DNA from: an uncultured Saprospiraceae bacterium
Lineage (GTDB): Bacteria; Bacteroidota; Bacteroidia; Chitinophagales; Saprospiraceae
DNA length: 54,598 bases
Direction: 5' to 3'
Assembly (NCBI GenBank): GCA_938041445.1
Contig: CALISO010000046.1
Span: forward strand, 1-54,598
The notes under the pieces were generated by a model. That model was not told where the DNA came from. It saw only the letters and a list, made by a program, of their open reading frames with translations, and made no database searches. The number at the start of each line of letters is the position of its first letter. Position 1 is the stretch's first letter. The position numbers were made by a program, and so were the translations under genes. Of the stretch, positions 8,857-17,896 are shown one piece after another.

Positions 8857-10030
8857 GTGAGTCTTGTTCTAATTCTTTGATATTAGTAGCTGGCAAGTTA
8901 CCTAAATTTGGCGACCCTGCATCTATCCAAGCAGAATACCAGACACTACTGATTGCATGGACTGCATCTTGCATTCGTTCTTCGACCATACCATCTAAGG
9001 ACTTATGATAAGCACCTGCATACGCTTCGCATTGGGTACGTACAGGTCTTTCTAATCGCTCTTCATAGCAAAACTGCTGATCTTGAGGGTAGAGAATACT
9101 GAGTTCTTTCTCTTCATCCAGGACCTGAGGGAGATAACTATGAGACTTCAAGACTATTTCCCAAAAGTAGTCAGCTGGGTCATCAATATACTCTGCCTTT
9201 CCCACAAAGAAATCATACGTATCATCAGCAAATAATTCAGGTAACCTACTTTCCCAAAAGGCATGAATCCCTAATTGATTTGACATCTGACCATTATAGT
9301 TCTCAGTTGTATGGAGAGGTACATGAGCATCTCCTATGTAGTGTCCTATCTCAGCACATATTCGTAAGATGGTTTTGCTATTCTGAGATTCATAAGCCTT
9401 GACTAGCCTGTTGTAATATTGTAATAGATGATACGGTAAGACACCATATTCACTGAAGTGGTCGACAAACATAAGTTGTCCTCGATGATCAATGACAGGC
9501 TCTTCCTCACCAAACTCAGCATTTACTTTCGTGACATCAATCATCAGCTCATCAGTATAATATATTGGATCTATAAAACTTCTGAAAAATTGAGAAGCAT
9601 CTTCACAAGATATATTGAGACTCTTATACTGCATTAGACTATCAGCATGATTGCAAGGCCACTTATAGATGGTGGTATCTCCTCTACTGCTGACATAAAC
9701 AAAATCGGCATATTGCAAGATGGCATTAGGCCAATCTCTAGGTACCTTATCAAACGGATAGACATCCCAGTGATCTATATCAATATAGTGCCTGACTGCT
9801 TCAAATTTGGTTGCATACCGGCGCTTATCCGGATCTACTGAGTGCTCTGTGATGTATTCGATATTAGACTTGAAAAATCCAATCAAGTAAGGTGGTAAAG
9901 AGAAGACAGCCATCCGATTGATCTTGCGATGACCATAGAATCCCCAATCGGGACTTACAACAATGGAGCTAGTAAGAATACCAACTAGGGTAATAAATAT
10001 AGTTGCCTTGAGAATCGTCTTCTTCACCAT
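8804..10030 (-). CDS. Exported zinc-dependent S1/P1 nuclease or phospholipase C-like protein
   Basis: A 408-residue protein with an N-terminal signal or anchor helix (residues about 5-27). The mature part opens with WGFYGHRKIN, matching the N-terminal Trp and His zinc ligands of the S1/P1 nuclease and phospholipase C fold. Further likely ligands are in HYIDIDHW, EIGHYIGDAHVPLH and GIHAFWESRL. Family members cleave nucleic acids or phospholipids outside the cytoplasm with three zinc ions. Sequence alone does not separate the two activities. It lies 16 bases after the DUF4340 gene and overlaps DUF368 by 53 bases, so the three are cotranscribed. Confidence 0.85.
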   Translation of the reverse strand: MVKKTILKATIFITLVGILTSSIVVSPDWGFYGHRKINRMAVFSLPPYLIGFFKSNIEYITEHSVDPDKRRYATKFEAVRHYIDIDHWDVYPFDKVPRDWPNAILQYADFVYVSSRGDTTIYKWPCNHADSLMQYKSLNISCEDASQFFRSFIDPIYYTDELMIDVTKVNAEFGEEEPVIDHRGQLMFVDHFSEYGVLPYHLLQYYNRLVKAYESQNSKTILRICAEIGHYIGDAHVPLHTTENYNGQMSNQLGIHAFWESRLPELFADDTYDFFVGKAEYIDDPADYFWEIVLKSHSYLPQVLDEEKELSILYPQDQQFCYEERLERPVRTQCEAYAGAYHKSLDGMVEERMQDAVHAISSVWYSAWIDAGSPNLGNLPATNIKELEQDSLELKFKRGRLFGREHSR

Positions 10031-10046
10031 CTAAAGGTAAGATATT

Positions 10047-11063
10047 CTACAGATAGAAGAAGTTGTATGTGACCATAATGTTTTTATAAAGTCTGTGCTG
10101 CACTATAAAGAAGTCTTTATCATTTGTCGTCATAAAGAATCGATCAACTAATTCTAATGTCCGGCGACTGTTGGGATCAGGTTCTTGATCGAGAAATTTA
10201 CTTAATGGGTAAAACTTGAGACTCTTATTCTCACCATCTTTCATTTTGATCTTACAGATCATAAATGGCACCGTAGACTCAATATTTTCTCTCTTATTAT
10301 TATTGTTTTCATAGGACTCACTCACAAGATTTTCGAATTCAAGCAAGAAGTTCTCTATTGCCTTTGGATTGAGGCTTCTTGATTCACTATCCCCAGTTTT
10401 ATAAAATGGCTCTGCACTATAATCTTCACCGATTCTATTCACGATAAATGCTGACTCAGTATTCTTAGGATAGTCGATAGCTACTTCTAAGATATCATCG
10501 GGATCTAAGCTCATGACATGCTTATCCCTGATATTGGCATCTTTAATTTGAAAAAATGTCCTTAGTGTACCAGTAGAAAATGGCAACTCCATCACATAGG
10601 GCTGTTCTGCACCATTAACCAGGAATGCTGTTCCATCTTCTTTATTTGTATTAGCTCCGACCCAATAGTCGCGTAGCATATTATTCTGCTTATCGAAAAG
10701 CTTGACTTCAATCCCAATTTGATTAAGTCTTCGCTTAATCCCGTCCGCTTCTGGGCCTTGGGGTATATATTTGATTGTCATATTAGCCAATACTCCAGTA
10801 AGATTTGACATAATGGGTTTACTGACAAGTAATGTATCATCCTTGTACCATCGACCATCGTCCTTCTTCTTTAGAAAGAATCCATCTTTTGCTCGATGTC
10901 TGATAAAAATCTTATCAACATCTTCAATATCTTCTACAGCGATTTCTCGATCAGAAAATATTGGGCTATTGGTCGTATCACCTCGGTTGACAACTAGAAA
11001 AAAAGCGGCGATCAACAGCAGAAGTACAATAATAAGGAGTAGTGTTTTTTTCATAGATTTCAA
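10047..11063 (-). CDS. DUF4340 domain protein downstream of gldG
   Basis: A 338-residue protein with one N-terminal membrane helix (about residues 6-25) and a soluble periplasmic-side remainder. The start of the soluble part, VDKIFIRHRAKDGFFLKKKDDGRWY, fits the DUF4340 pattern of a short beta strand and a Trp-containing hairpin. These proteins are often found beside ABC-2 permease and GldG-type genes, as here. Function is unknown; an accessory role to the GldFG complex is inferred from position only. The start could also be the Met at residue 4. Confidence 0.75.
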   Translation of the reverse strand: MKSMKKTLLLIIVLLLLIAAFFLVVNRGDTTNSPIFSDREIAVEDIEDVDKIFIRHRAKDGFFLKKKDDGRWYKDDTLLVSKPIMSNLTGVLANMTIKYIPQGPEADGIKRRLNQIGIEVKLFDKQNNMLRDYWVGANTNKEDGTAFLVNGAEQPYVMELPFSTGTLRTFFQIKDANIRDKHVMSLDPDDILEVAIDYPKNTESAFIVNRIGEDYSAEPFYKTGDSESRSLNPKAIENFLLEFENLVSESYENNNNKRENIESTVPFMICKIKMKDGENKSLKFYPLSKFLDQEPDPNSRRTLELVDRFFMTTNDKDFFIVQHRLYKNIMVTYNFFYL

Positions 11064-11126
11064 GTCAATACTAGTGTTACTTTACTACAACAAATGATTT
11101 CAGTGGTAGCACCATTTATGGACAAA

Positions 11127-12818
11127 CTATTTTGCATATCGCCGTCTTCTAATCAATGTAAAACATAGTCCAAAAAGACCTAGCAAAACTAGAGGAAGCA
11201 ACATATTAATCATCTGCCACTTGGTCTTTTCTTTGATGACCTTACCCCTATTGAGTAATCTAAGCTTGACATCTTTGTTTCTAGCTTCCATCACATTGAT
11301 ATCATCTACCATATAATCGATAGCATTCTTAATAAACTCAAAATTTCCATCATAGGTAACTTGTTCCCATTGATTAAATCCAATTGGACTGATTCGATTA
11401 TTTGAAGGATTATATAGATTTGAAATTAAATACGCATCAGTCGTCCACAATTGTTTACTACCAAGGCTAGATTCTTGAAAAGGTGTGCCCAATTGGTTCA
11501 GTGTCTGTTCTTGAGATTGATTCAATCTATTCTTGAAATGAGACTGAAACTTCCCTTCAGAAAGGATGGCAATAGTTCTTTGTCCTTTATCAAACTTGCT
11601 GGGATCTTCGCCAAGACGAACAACGTCAAACGATAACGTCATTGGGTACACTTGAAATCTAGAAGCTGCAGAAGTTGTCAATAACACCTGAGTCTCTACA
11701 TCTGGTCTATCTAGTACTTCCAATTCTGATGGAAATGTCAGATTTAGGTTGCTCAGATTATTTGTGATCGGATGTTTGTCTGAACCTGTTAATATTGGAT
11801 GATAGAACCAAGGAAACATTTCAGTTTGTGGTTTTCCACCTTGAACTGCTACAACTTGTGGTACTCTACTACACTGTAGGTCTAGAAGGAGATTACTCCG
11901 ATATCTGACCCCATAATCAAAGAACAAATCATCAAGATTATGCGCAATCTCTCTAGGTACATAATTTGCTACAGTATCGATCTTGAAGACATTGGCTTCA
12001 TACTTTTCTACTAGCCAGATGACATTACCACCGTTCATAACATACTGATCTAATATCAGTTGATCTCTACTAGAATATGGCTGAGATGGTCTTGCCACAA
12101 TCAGTAGATCAATTTCTTTACTCAATTGGTATATGGAATCTAAGTGTAACCGACCAATATCATAATTTCGCTTTAAGACATTCTCAAGATACGCAGTCTG
12201 TTGAGCTGGCAGTTCGCCTCTACCCTCAAGAAGCACGACATTAGGTTTATCCAATCTAGTCATCTTATAGATCTGATCACCGATCTTATACTCCAGCAAG
12301 GCGATAGACTTATTTAATGTCACATCTTCGGTCTCATCAGCATCTTGTGCTTTGAGCAAATTGACAATAGACTGACCTCTCCCATAACTAATTAATGCAT
12401 ATGGAAAGATTAACTTTTCCGAAACTTCTCCATCTTCTTGAACAACAAGATTAGTTGGCAAGGCCCCAATTTCTTTGAGATTTTCATACCTCGCATTAAT
12501 CTCTTCTGTAGTTCCATTAGAAGGATCTTCAAATACAAAACTAACATTACTATTCAATGCTCTAAACTGCTGCAGCAATGAGCTAGTCGCTTCTTCTAAC
12601 TGCTCGAATCCGGAAGGAAAATCACCAGTCAATAATACACGTATGAGAATTGGCTGATCCACTGATTGGATGACTTCCTCGGTAGAAGGAGACAATGAGA
12701 ATCGCTTATCCTCTGTCATATCAATTGCAGCAGTCGAGCGATTAACCAATGCATTCAACAAGAGTACTGATACTATGATGATGAGGGTATATAATATAGC
12801 GTCTTTTCTACTCTTCAT
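11127..12818 (-). CDS. gldG: Gliding motility ABC transporter auxiliary protein GldG
   Basis: A 563-residue protein with an N-terminal membrane helix (about 8-25), a large extracytoplasmic part resembling DUF4350/ABC-type_uncharacterised domains (IDLLIVARPSQPYSSRDQLILDQYVMNG-like segment), and a C-terminal membrane helix ending in RRRRYAK. This is the GldG layout. With GldF and GldA it forms an ABC-type complex required for gliding in Flavobacterium johnsoniae; its substrate is unresolved. It begins one base after gldF ends, so the genes are coupled. The family is also present in non-gliding Bacteroidota. Confidence 0.92.
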   Translation of the reverse strand: MKSRKDAILYTLIIIVSVLLLNALVNRSTAAIDMTEDKRFSLSPSTEEVIQSVDQPILIRVLLTGDFPSGFEQLEEATSSLLQQFRALNSNVSFVFEDPSNGTTEEINARYENLKEIGALPTNLVVQEDGEVSEKLIFPYALISYGRGQSIVNLLKAQDADETEDVTLNKSIALLEYKIGDQIYKMTRLDKPNVVLLEGRGELPAQQTAYLENVLKRNYDIGRLHLDSIYQLSKEIDLLIVARPSQPYSSRDQLILDQYVMNGGNVIWLVEKYEANVFKIDTVANYVPREIAHNLDDLFFDYGVRYRSNLLLDLQCSRVPQVVAVQGGKPQTEMFPWFYHPILTGSDKHPITNNLSNLNLTFPSELEVLDRPDVETQVLLTTSAASRFQVYPMTLSFDVVRLGEDPSKFDKGQRTIAILSEGKFQSHFKNRLNQSQEQTLNQLGTPFQESSLGSKQLWTTDAYLISNLYNPSNNRISPIGFNQWEQVTYDGNFEFIKNAIDYMVDDINVMEARNKDVKLRLLNRGKVIKEKTKWQMINMLLPLVLLGLFGLCFTLIRRRRYAK

Positions 12819-12819
12819 C

Positions 12820-13551
12820 TTACCAGCGGTGTTTATTCAAGACGACATAAGTAAGCCACAAGACTAGTCCTGAGCTTGTAACAAAGTAGACTACGTCTCT
12901 CAATTCAATCTTACCTTTACTAATGGAGGCGTAGTGATATTCTGCACCTATCTTCTGTACCGTTAAGTCTGAGTTACCAAAAAAGATAGGTAATCGACTG
13001 AGGTAATCAAACCCTAGATACATCAAAAAACAAGAAATGACTGCAATCAAAAATGCAACAATCTGATTGTCTGATACACTTGAGGTAAATAATCCAATTG
13101 CTGTGAATAATGCACCTAAGCTTAGCAAACCGAGGTAGGATCCCGTCACTTCACCAAGATCGATATTTCCTTTAGGAGCACCCAGTTGATTAACAGACCA
13201 AACATAGATAAGCGTCGGAATTAGTGTAATCACTACTAGCAACATATTTCCGATATATTTGCCCATCAGTATCTTCCAAGGAGAGAGTGGCTTAGTATTG
13301 AGAAACTCGATTGTTCCTCTTTGTTTTTCTTCGGAGAAGCTCCTCATCGTGATCGCAGGTATCAGAAATACAAATATCATAGGTGCTATTGCAAACAACT
13401 GAGATAGCGTCGCATATCGATTATCCAATACGCTAGTATCGGTAAAAATCCACATAAACAATCCGATAAACACCAAGAAGGTTGAGATGACCAAATAGCC
13501 AATAAGCGAACTGAAAAATGTATTTAATTCTTTAAAAATAATACTACGCAT
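12820..13551 (-). CDS. gldF: Gliding motility ABC-2 permease GldF
   Basis: A 243-residue ABC-2 type permease with six hydrophobic helices. The motif MRSFSEEKQRGTIEFLNTKPLS in the first cytoplasmic loop is the usual ABC-2 signature in GldF. It overlaps gldA by eight bases and is followed at once by gldG, so the ATPase, permease and auxiliary subunit are made together. Confidence 0.94.
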   Translation of the reverse strand: MRSIIFKELNTFFSSLIGYLVISTFLVFIGLFMWIFTDTSVLDNRYATLSQLFAIAPMIFVFLIPAITMRSFSEEKQRGTIEFLNTKPLSPWKILMGKYIGNMLLVVITLIPTLIYVWSVNQLGAPKGNIDLGEVTGSYLGLLSLGALFTAIGLFTSSVSDNQIVAFLIAVISCFLMYLGFDYLSRLPIFFGNSDLTVQKIGAEYHYASISKGKIELRDVVYFVTSSGLVLWLTYVVLNKHRW

Positions 13552-14467
13552 TCTTCACTTGATTTGCGGTCAACGTTTGGAATACTTCTTCCATATCTTG
13601 CTGTTCTTCAATCATAGAGAGTAACCGATTAGATTGACTCACTGCCAAGTCAAAGATAAATGGTCTAATATCTGTTGACCCTTCAGCATAAATTTTTACT
13701 TTATTACCAGATTGTACATTGACATTTGTCACCGAACCAATATTCTTCAATACTTGTTCATCCATCGCTTTCTCAAACTCAGCTGTGATTACTTGTCCAC
13801 CTTTCATCTTAGAGACAAGATCTCTGATGGGACTATCAGCAACTAAATTTCCCCGATTGAGGATAATAACTCTGTCGCATATGGCCTCTACTTCTTGCAT
13901 AATATGACTAGAAAATATCACAATCTTATCCTTACCAAGATTCTTAATCAACTGTCGGATTTCTACTAATTGATTTGGATCCAGACCAGATGTTGGCTCA
14001 TCTAATATGAGTACTTTAGGATTATGAATGATTGCTTGTGCAAGGCCAACTCTTTGTCTATATCCCTTGGAGAGCATTTTGATTTTCTTATGTGCTTCCA
14101 GTGTCAGTCCGGTAAGTGAGATCACTTCTTGGACTCTTTCACTGCGATTGGGAAGTTGGTGGATTTTGGCAACCATCCCTAGATATTCTCTCACATACAT
14201 ATCCAAATAAAGAGGATTATGCTCGGGCAGGTAACCTATCATTTGCTTGACCTTGATCGCGTCTTCTGCTACATCGTGACCATATACTGAAGCTGTCCCT
14301 TCATTAGCTGGGATATATCCAGAAAGAATCTTCATTGTTGTAGTCTTCCCTGCACCATTTGGCCCGAGCAATCCTATAATCTCCCCTTCTGCAACGTCAA
14401 ATGATATATTGTCGATAGCCTTCTGGGAGCCATATTGCTTAGTTAATGATTGGATGGATACTGACAT
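13544..14467 (-). CDS. gldA: ABC transporter ATP-binding protein GldA
   Basis: A 307-residue ATPase. Walker A is GPNGAGKT (residues 35-42), the signature is SKGYRQRVGLAQA, and Walker B is VLILDEP, followed by the H-loop region SSHIMQEVEAICD. The C-terminal extension of about 80 residues is typical of ABC-2 exporter ATPases. It is the partner of the GldF permease encoded next. It starts at the base after the truB stop codon. In F. johnsoniae gldA is apart from gldFG; here all three are contiguous. Confidence 0.93.
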   Translation of the reverse strand: MSVSIQSLTKQYGSQKAIDNISFDVAEGEIIGLLGPNGAGKTTTMKILSGYIPANEGTASVYGHDVAEDAIKVKQMIGYLPEHNPLYLDMYVREYLGMVAKIHQLPNRSERVQEVISLTGLTLEAHKKIKMLSKGYRQRVGLAQAIIHNPKVLILDEPTSGLDPNQLVEIRQLIKNLGKDKIVIFSSHIMQEVEAICDRVIILNRGNLVADSPIRDLVSKMKGGQVITAEFEKAMDEQVLKNIGSVTNVNVQSGNKVKIYAEGSTDIRPFIFDLAVSQSNRLLSMIEEQQDMEEVFQTLTANQVKNA

Positions 14468-15229
14468 CTATGATTCTGGTATTTGTAATTGGTCTATAAC
14501 ATCTGTCATTTGTAACGCATCGCTAAGTTGATAGTTGCCGATAGATGTTCTGACTAGTCCATTGAGATATCCACCTACACCGAGGTTAGCACCAAGGTCA
14601 TTGGCAATAGTCCTTATGTATGTTCCTTTACTCACAGTCAGATTTAGTTCAAGATATGGATTAGTCCACCCTACGAATCCTACATCATGGACCATAATTT
14701 TTCTCGGATCCCTTTTCACTACCTTACCCTCTCTAGCGAATTTATAAAGTGGCTTACCATTCTTCTTTATTGCTGAGAACATCGGTGGCATTTGCATTGA
14801 CTCACCGATAAAACTCATTGAGGCATCAACAACCTGTTGAATTCCTATATGTCCAGTTTCTGTTTTATTTTCTTCTGCCATCTCTCTATCGAACGATGCT
14901 GTGACAGCACCGAGCTTAATCTTCGCGTTGTAAGATTTTTCTAACCCTTGAACTTGATCAATCTGCTTGGTACTCTTGCCTGTGCAGAGTATCAATAGAC
15001 CAGTCGCCAATGGGTCCAATGTCCCAGCATGTCCGACTTTGATTCTCTTGATGCGATATTTTGCTCTAAGCAAATTTCTCACCTTTCCTACTACATCGAA
15101 CGAAGTCCAATGCAAAGGCTTATCAATCAACAGAGTTGCTCCGTCAAGGTAGTTAACAGCAGTAAGGTCTGTATCCTTTGTTACAATATTCAATTGTCCA
15201 ACCTTGCTTGTTCTTTTGGATTCCATCAT
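14468..15229 (-). CDS. truB: tRNA pseudouridine(55) synthase TruB
   Basis: Converts U55 in the T-loop of most tRNAs to pseudouridine. The 253-residue protein carries the catalytic motif GHAGTLDPLATGLL with the nucleophilic Asp at residue 72, plus the IDKPLHWTSFDVV strand and GTYIRTIANDLG near the C-terminus. There are about 28 extra N-terminal residues before the usual start; two adjacent Met codons are possible. It begins at the base before the uppP stop ends and directly precedes gldA, the usual neighbour order in several Bacteroidota. Confidence 0.96.
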   Translation of the reverse strand: MMESKRTSKVGQLNIVTKDTDLTAVNYLDGATLLIDKPLHWTSFDVVGKVRNLLRAKYRIKRIKVGHAGTLDPLATGLLILCTGKSTKQIDQVQGLEKSYNAKIKLGAVTASFDREMAEENKTETGHIGIQQVVDASMSFIGESMQMPPMFSAIKKNGKPLYKFAREGKVVKRDPRKIMVHDVGFVGWTNPYLELNLTVSKGTYIRTIANDLGANLGVGGYLNGLVRTSIGNYQLSDALQMTDVIDQLQIPES

Positions 15230-16015
15230 TTAATTACCTAATAAACTAAACGCTAAGATACCACCACCTATGATAAAACAGTAGAAAGAAAAATACTTCA
15301 ATTTGGCAACTTTGACGACACCAACCATAAACTTACATGCAAGTAACCCCACTACAAATGCCATCACAAAACCCAATATATAATATGCTGGTGTATGCGT
15401 CAAGACAATCGGATCGCCTACTAAGTCTTTAGCCAGTTTTCCAAATATCAATGGAATTACCATCAAAAAAGAAAACTGAGCAGCTTGTTCTCTATCAATC
15501 TTAAGTAACAAAGCCGCGGATATTGTTGCTCCAGATCGGCTCATACCTGGCAAGACTGCTACAGCTTGTGCTAATCCAATAATGAATGCCTTGATCCCAG
15601 AAATTGGTTGATCGGTAATATGTTGCCTATCAGCATAAAGTAATAGTAAGCCAGTCACTAATAGCATACTTGCAACTAATACAATTTGTCTATTGAACAT
15701 AGCCTCCAATATATCATCGAATATTAATCCCACTATAACTGCTGGTATCATTGACAATATAATATAGATCGCATACTTAAAGTCTTTACCATTGATCATT
15801 TCCAATGCAATCTCCTTAATCTGCTTTCTGAAAAATATGACTGTACTTAATGCTGTCGCTACATGTAATAGGACTGTCATTAACATCCCGTGATCTTCCT
15901 CAAATGCATCTCCCATCAGATACTCAACTATCTCAATATGGCCACTACTACTGACTGGCAAGAACTCTGTCAATCCCTGTACAATTCCAAGTATAATAGC
16001 TTCGATCAAATCCAT
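15230..16015 (-). CDS. uppP: Undecaprenyl-diphosphatase UppP (BacA)
   Basis: Dephosphorylates undecaprenyl diphosphate to the monophosphate carrier used for peptidoglycan and polysaccharide synthesis. The 261-residue integral membrane protein shows the two BacA signatures: LTEFLPVSSSGH near residue 16 and LPGMSRSGATIS near residue 153. Seven or eight helices fit the inverted-repeat BacA fold. It abuts truB and lies in the same train as a DUF368 carrier translocase, which suggests coordinated lipid-carrier recycling. Confidence 0.97.
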   Translation of the reverse strand: MDLIEAIILGIVQGLTEFLPVSSSGHIEIVEYLMGDAFEEDHGMLMTVLLHVATALSTVIFFRKQIKEIALEMINGKDFKYAIYIILSMIPAVIVGLIFDDILEAMFNRQIVLVASMLLVTGLLLLYADRQHITDQPISGIKAFIIGLAQAVAVLPGMSRSGATISAALLLKIDREQAAQFSFLMVIPLIFGKLAKDLVGDPIVLTHTPAYYILGFVMAFVVGLLACKFMVGVVKVAKLKYFSFYCFIIGGGILAFSLLGN

Positions 16016-16081
16016 TAAAAAAATGTGGCGAATGAAAAAATCAAAACATTCTAATGATGAATGTAAATGATCTCTTCCAAT

Positions 16082-16405
16082 TTAGGCTTTACGAAAGATG
16101 GCAACAAACTGAAGGGCTAGACCTGCCAAAATCAATATTGGAGATATCACTGTACGAACAGGACTATAGATTATCGACTCGTCCCATATATCATCTGAAG
16201 GCATTCCACCTCCCATCATCAATATCATTCCTAACGCGATTAGCCCAATCCCTATCAACATAAACTTATAGTTCTCGCGACCAAATAATAACTGCTCACT
16301 CGGAACTTGTTCGTTAATTTGCTTACGCTTTGACACTGTCGATTTGACTGTTTTCTTAGCTGCAATTTGTGGTTCGTTAGCTGACTTTTTCTTTGATTTG
16401 GCCAT
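16082..16405 (-). CDS. DUF3098 family small membrane protein
   Basis: A 107-residue protein. The first 45 residues are Lys/Ser-rich and cytoplasmic. Two membrane helices follow, separated by GGMPSDDIWDESIIYSPVR, the recognisable DUF3098 core. DUF3098 genes commonly sit between ftsX and uppP in Bacteroidota, exactly as here. Function is unknown; a cell-envelope role is likely from context. A full-consensus promoter lies 22 bases upstream. Confidence 0.88.
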   Translation of the reverse strand: MAKSKKKSANEPQIAAKKTVKSTVSKRKQINEQVPSEQLLFGRENYKFMLIGIGLIALGMILMMGGGMPSDDIWDESIIYSPVRTVISPILILAGLALQFVAIFRKA

Positions 16406-16426
16406 TGATCTGGATTACAATTTAGA

Positions 16427-16434
16427 CAAAGATA
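16427..16434 (-). promoter_or_regulatory. Promoter of the DUF3098-uppP-truB-gld operon
   Basis: The minus strand reads TATCTTTG, a perfect TAnnTTTG -7 element, in the 38-base gap between the ftsX stop and the DUF3098 start. A TTGG about 21 bases upstream, inside the end of ftsX, could serve as -33 element. It would let the long downstream train be transcribed independently of ftsX. Confidence 0.65.
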
Positions 16435-16443
16435 GTGATATTA

Positions 16444-17304
16444 TCAGAGCTCATCCAATTCATAAAAATTGACTTCAAGATATCTCGTGAGCTCTACAAA
16501 AGTTGTAATCAATACAACGAATATCATAACACAATTAGTGAGTAAGAGTGCAATTAATACCTTAAAAATAGAGATATAATCTCTGACCGAAGGATAAAGT
16601 AATACTAAGGCTATAATTATCAATAGTACAATCAAATCACTGGTTACCAATGATTTAGTAGTCTTCTGCAAGGTACTCTTACGGAGAGGTTGCCATATAA
16701 ACGTCTTCTTAGCGCCTACTATCTGCATAGTCTTGATCCGTTGTCGCTCTTGATGAAGACTATACCGAATAGACCCAATAACAAAAAACAGGGCAAATAA
16801 AAAAAATATGCCTGTCAGAATAGACCCAATCATCAAGAGTCTGGACAGATTCATTTTGATTAAGTCAAAATTTTGTTCTTGGTGAAGTAGTCCGACTACC
16901 GAAGGAAGGGCCTCAATCTCAGATTGCAGCCTCATTATAGACTCTTGATCATATCCTGTAGATTGGATCGAAAAGATGATCAAATCAGAAAATGGATTTT
17001 CACTTTCTGCCATTAACGATGCTTGAGGTAAGATCTCTCTGAATGCTTCTTCCTTTGATTGACTAATAATAGAACTTTGCTTGACAATCGGTAATTCTGT
17101 TAATACCTTTATGACAGCGTTTTGATCATTTTCTGTGCTCGTAGGTGAAAGTTCTATGACAAATGGAATTTTTTCTTTCAGAAACTTAGTAATATTACCT
17201 AAGTGCAGTCCAAATATCAATAGCACTGTCAGGATAAATGTGACAAATGCCACAGATACCTGAGTAGATGCGTTTAACGACTGTGGTAGTAAAGTAGATC
17301 TCAT
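16444..17304 (-). CDS. ftsX: Cell division permease-like protein FtsX
   Basis: A 286-residue FtsX-type membrane protein. One helix lies near residue 25-40, followed by an extracytoplasmic loop, then three helices with IRYSLHQERQRIKTMQIVGA (cut here to its core ERQRIKTMQIVGA), typical of the FtsX permease domain. FtsX works with the FtsE ATPase to activate cell-wall hydrolases; ftsE is not in this window. The ORF stays open 58 codons further upstream, but that extension reads antisense to the neighbouring signal peptide and is unlike FtsX. The ATG at 17304 gives the normal length. Confidence 0.88.
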   Translation of the reverse strand: MRSTLLPQSLNASTQVSVAFVTFILTVLLIFGLHLGNITKFLKEKIPFVIELSPTSTENDQNAVIKVLTELPIVKQSSIISQSKEEAFREILPQASLMAESENPFSDLIIFSIQSTGYDQESIMRLQSEIEALPSVVGLLHQEQNFDLIKMNLSRLLMIGSILTGIFFLFALFFVIGSIRYSLHQERQRIKTMQIVGAKKTFIWQPLRKSTLQKTTKSLVTSDLIVLLIIIALVLLYPSVRDYISIFKVLIALLLTNCVMIFVVLITTFVELTRYLEVNFYELDEL

Positions 17305-17896
17305 GTCATATATAAGAAACACAAATATAATCGCTCTCACTACAATTCTCTTGTTCTTAGGGATATTGTCTATAGATGCACAGATTGTTCTTAATAATGG
17401 CTCATTTGAAGATACTCCCGCTGATGCAACAATGCCAAGCGGGTGGTGGTATGTAGATAGTGGCACAACACCAGACATATTACCTGGATATTGGGGAGTC
17501 TACAGCGATGCATCAGAGGGTGATACTTTTATCGGCTTGATTACCAGAGAAAATGGTACGTTTGAAAGCATCGGTCAAAGATTATCTAAGACATTAGTTG
17601 CTGGCACTTGCTACCAATTTACGATTGATCTAGCGCATTCAACCGGTTATGTTGGTTACAATGAACCGATTAAAGTTAGGATTTATGTTGGAAGTAATCG
17701 CAAGTCAAAAGATCAACTTATTTACGAAAGTGATGTCATTGACAACGTTGAGTGGGAGACGTTAAATGTCGAGTTCAATCTTGAAAAAAACTATAGATAC
17801 TTTATAATAGAGGTACATTCTCCTAAGGGTCCCAACATTGGTGGAAATGTCCTTATTGACAATATTACAACAATTACAAATTGCAATCGCGTATGA
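17303..17896 (+). CDS. Secreted beta-sandwich (carbohydrate-binding-like) protein
   Basis: A 197-residue protein with a clear signal peptide (residues 1-27, cleavage near IDAQ). The mature part begins VLNNGSFEDTPADATMPSGWW, a pattern seen in galactose-binding-like and carbohydrate-binding beta sandwiches attached to Bacteroidota surface proteins, and ends LIDNITTITNC. It has no T9SS C-terminal domain. Ligand is unknown. Its start codon overlaps the divergent ftsX start (CATG), and its end overlaps the next gene by ATGA, so a two-gene operon with the barrel protein is likely. Confidence 0.75.
   Translation: MSYIRNTNIIALTTILLFLGILSIDAQIVLNNGSFEDTPADATMPSGWWYVDSGTTPDILPGYWGVYSDASEGDTFIGLITRENGTFESIGQRLSKTLVAGTCYQFTIDLAHSTGYVGYNEPIKVRIYVGSNRKSKDQLIYESDVIDNVEWETLNVEFNLEKNYRYFIIEVHSPKGPNIGGNVLIDNITTITNCNRV
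17322..17329 (-). promoter_or_regulatory. Promoter -7 element of ftsX, inside the divergent gene
   Basis: The minus strand reads TATATTTG, a perfect -7 match, 17 bases before the ftsX ATG at 17304. The site lies within the signal-peptide codons of the plus-strand gene that starts at 17303. No convincing -33 element was found. Confidence 0.55.

Noticed and set aside
17305-17478. N-terminal extension of ftsX by 58 codons
   Set aside because: It is antisense to a convincing signal peptide, does not resemble FtsX, and gives an excessive length.
17602-17613. Sigma-54-like promoter TGGCACTTGCTA
   Set aside because: The spacing between GG and GC is too short and the site is inside a coding region.
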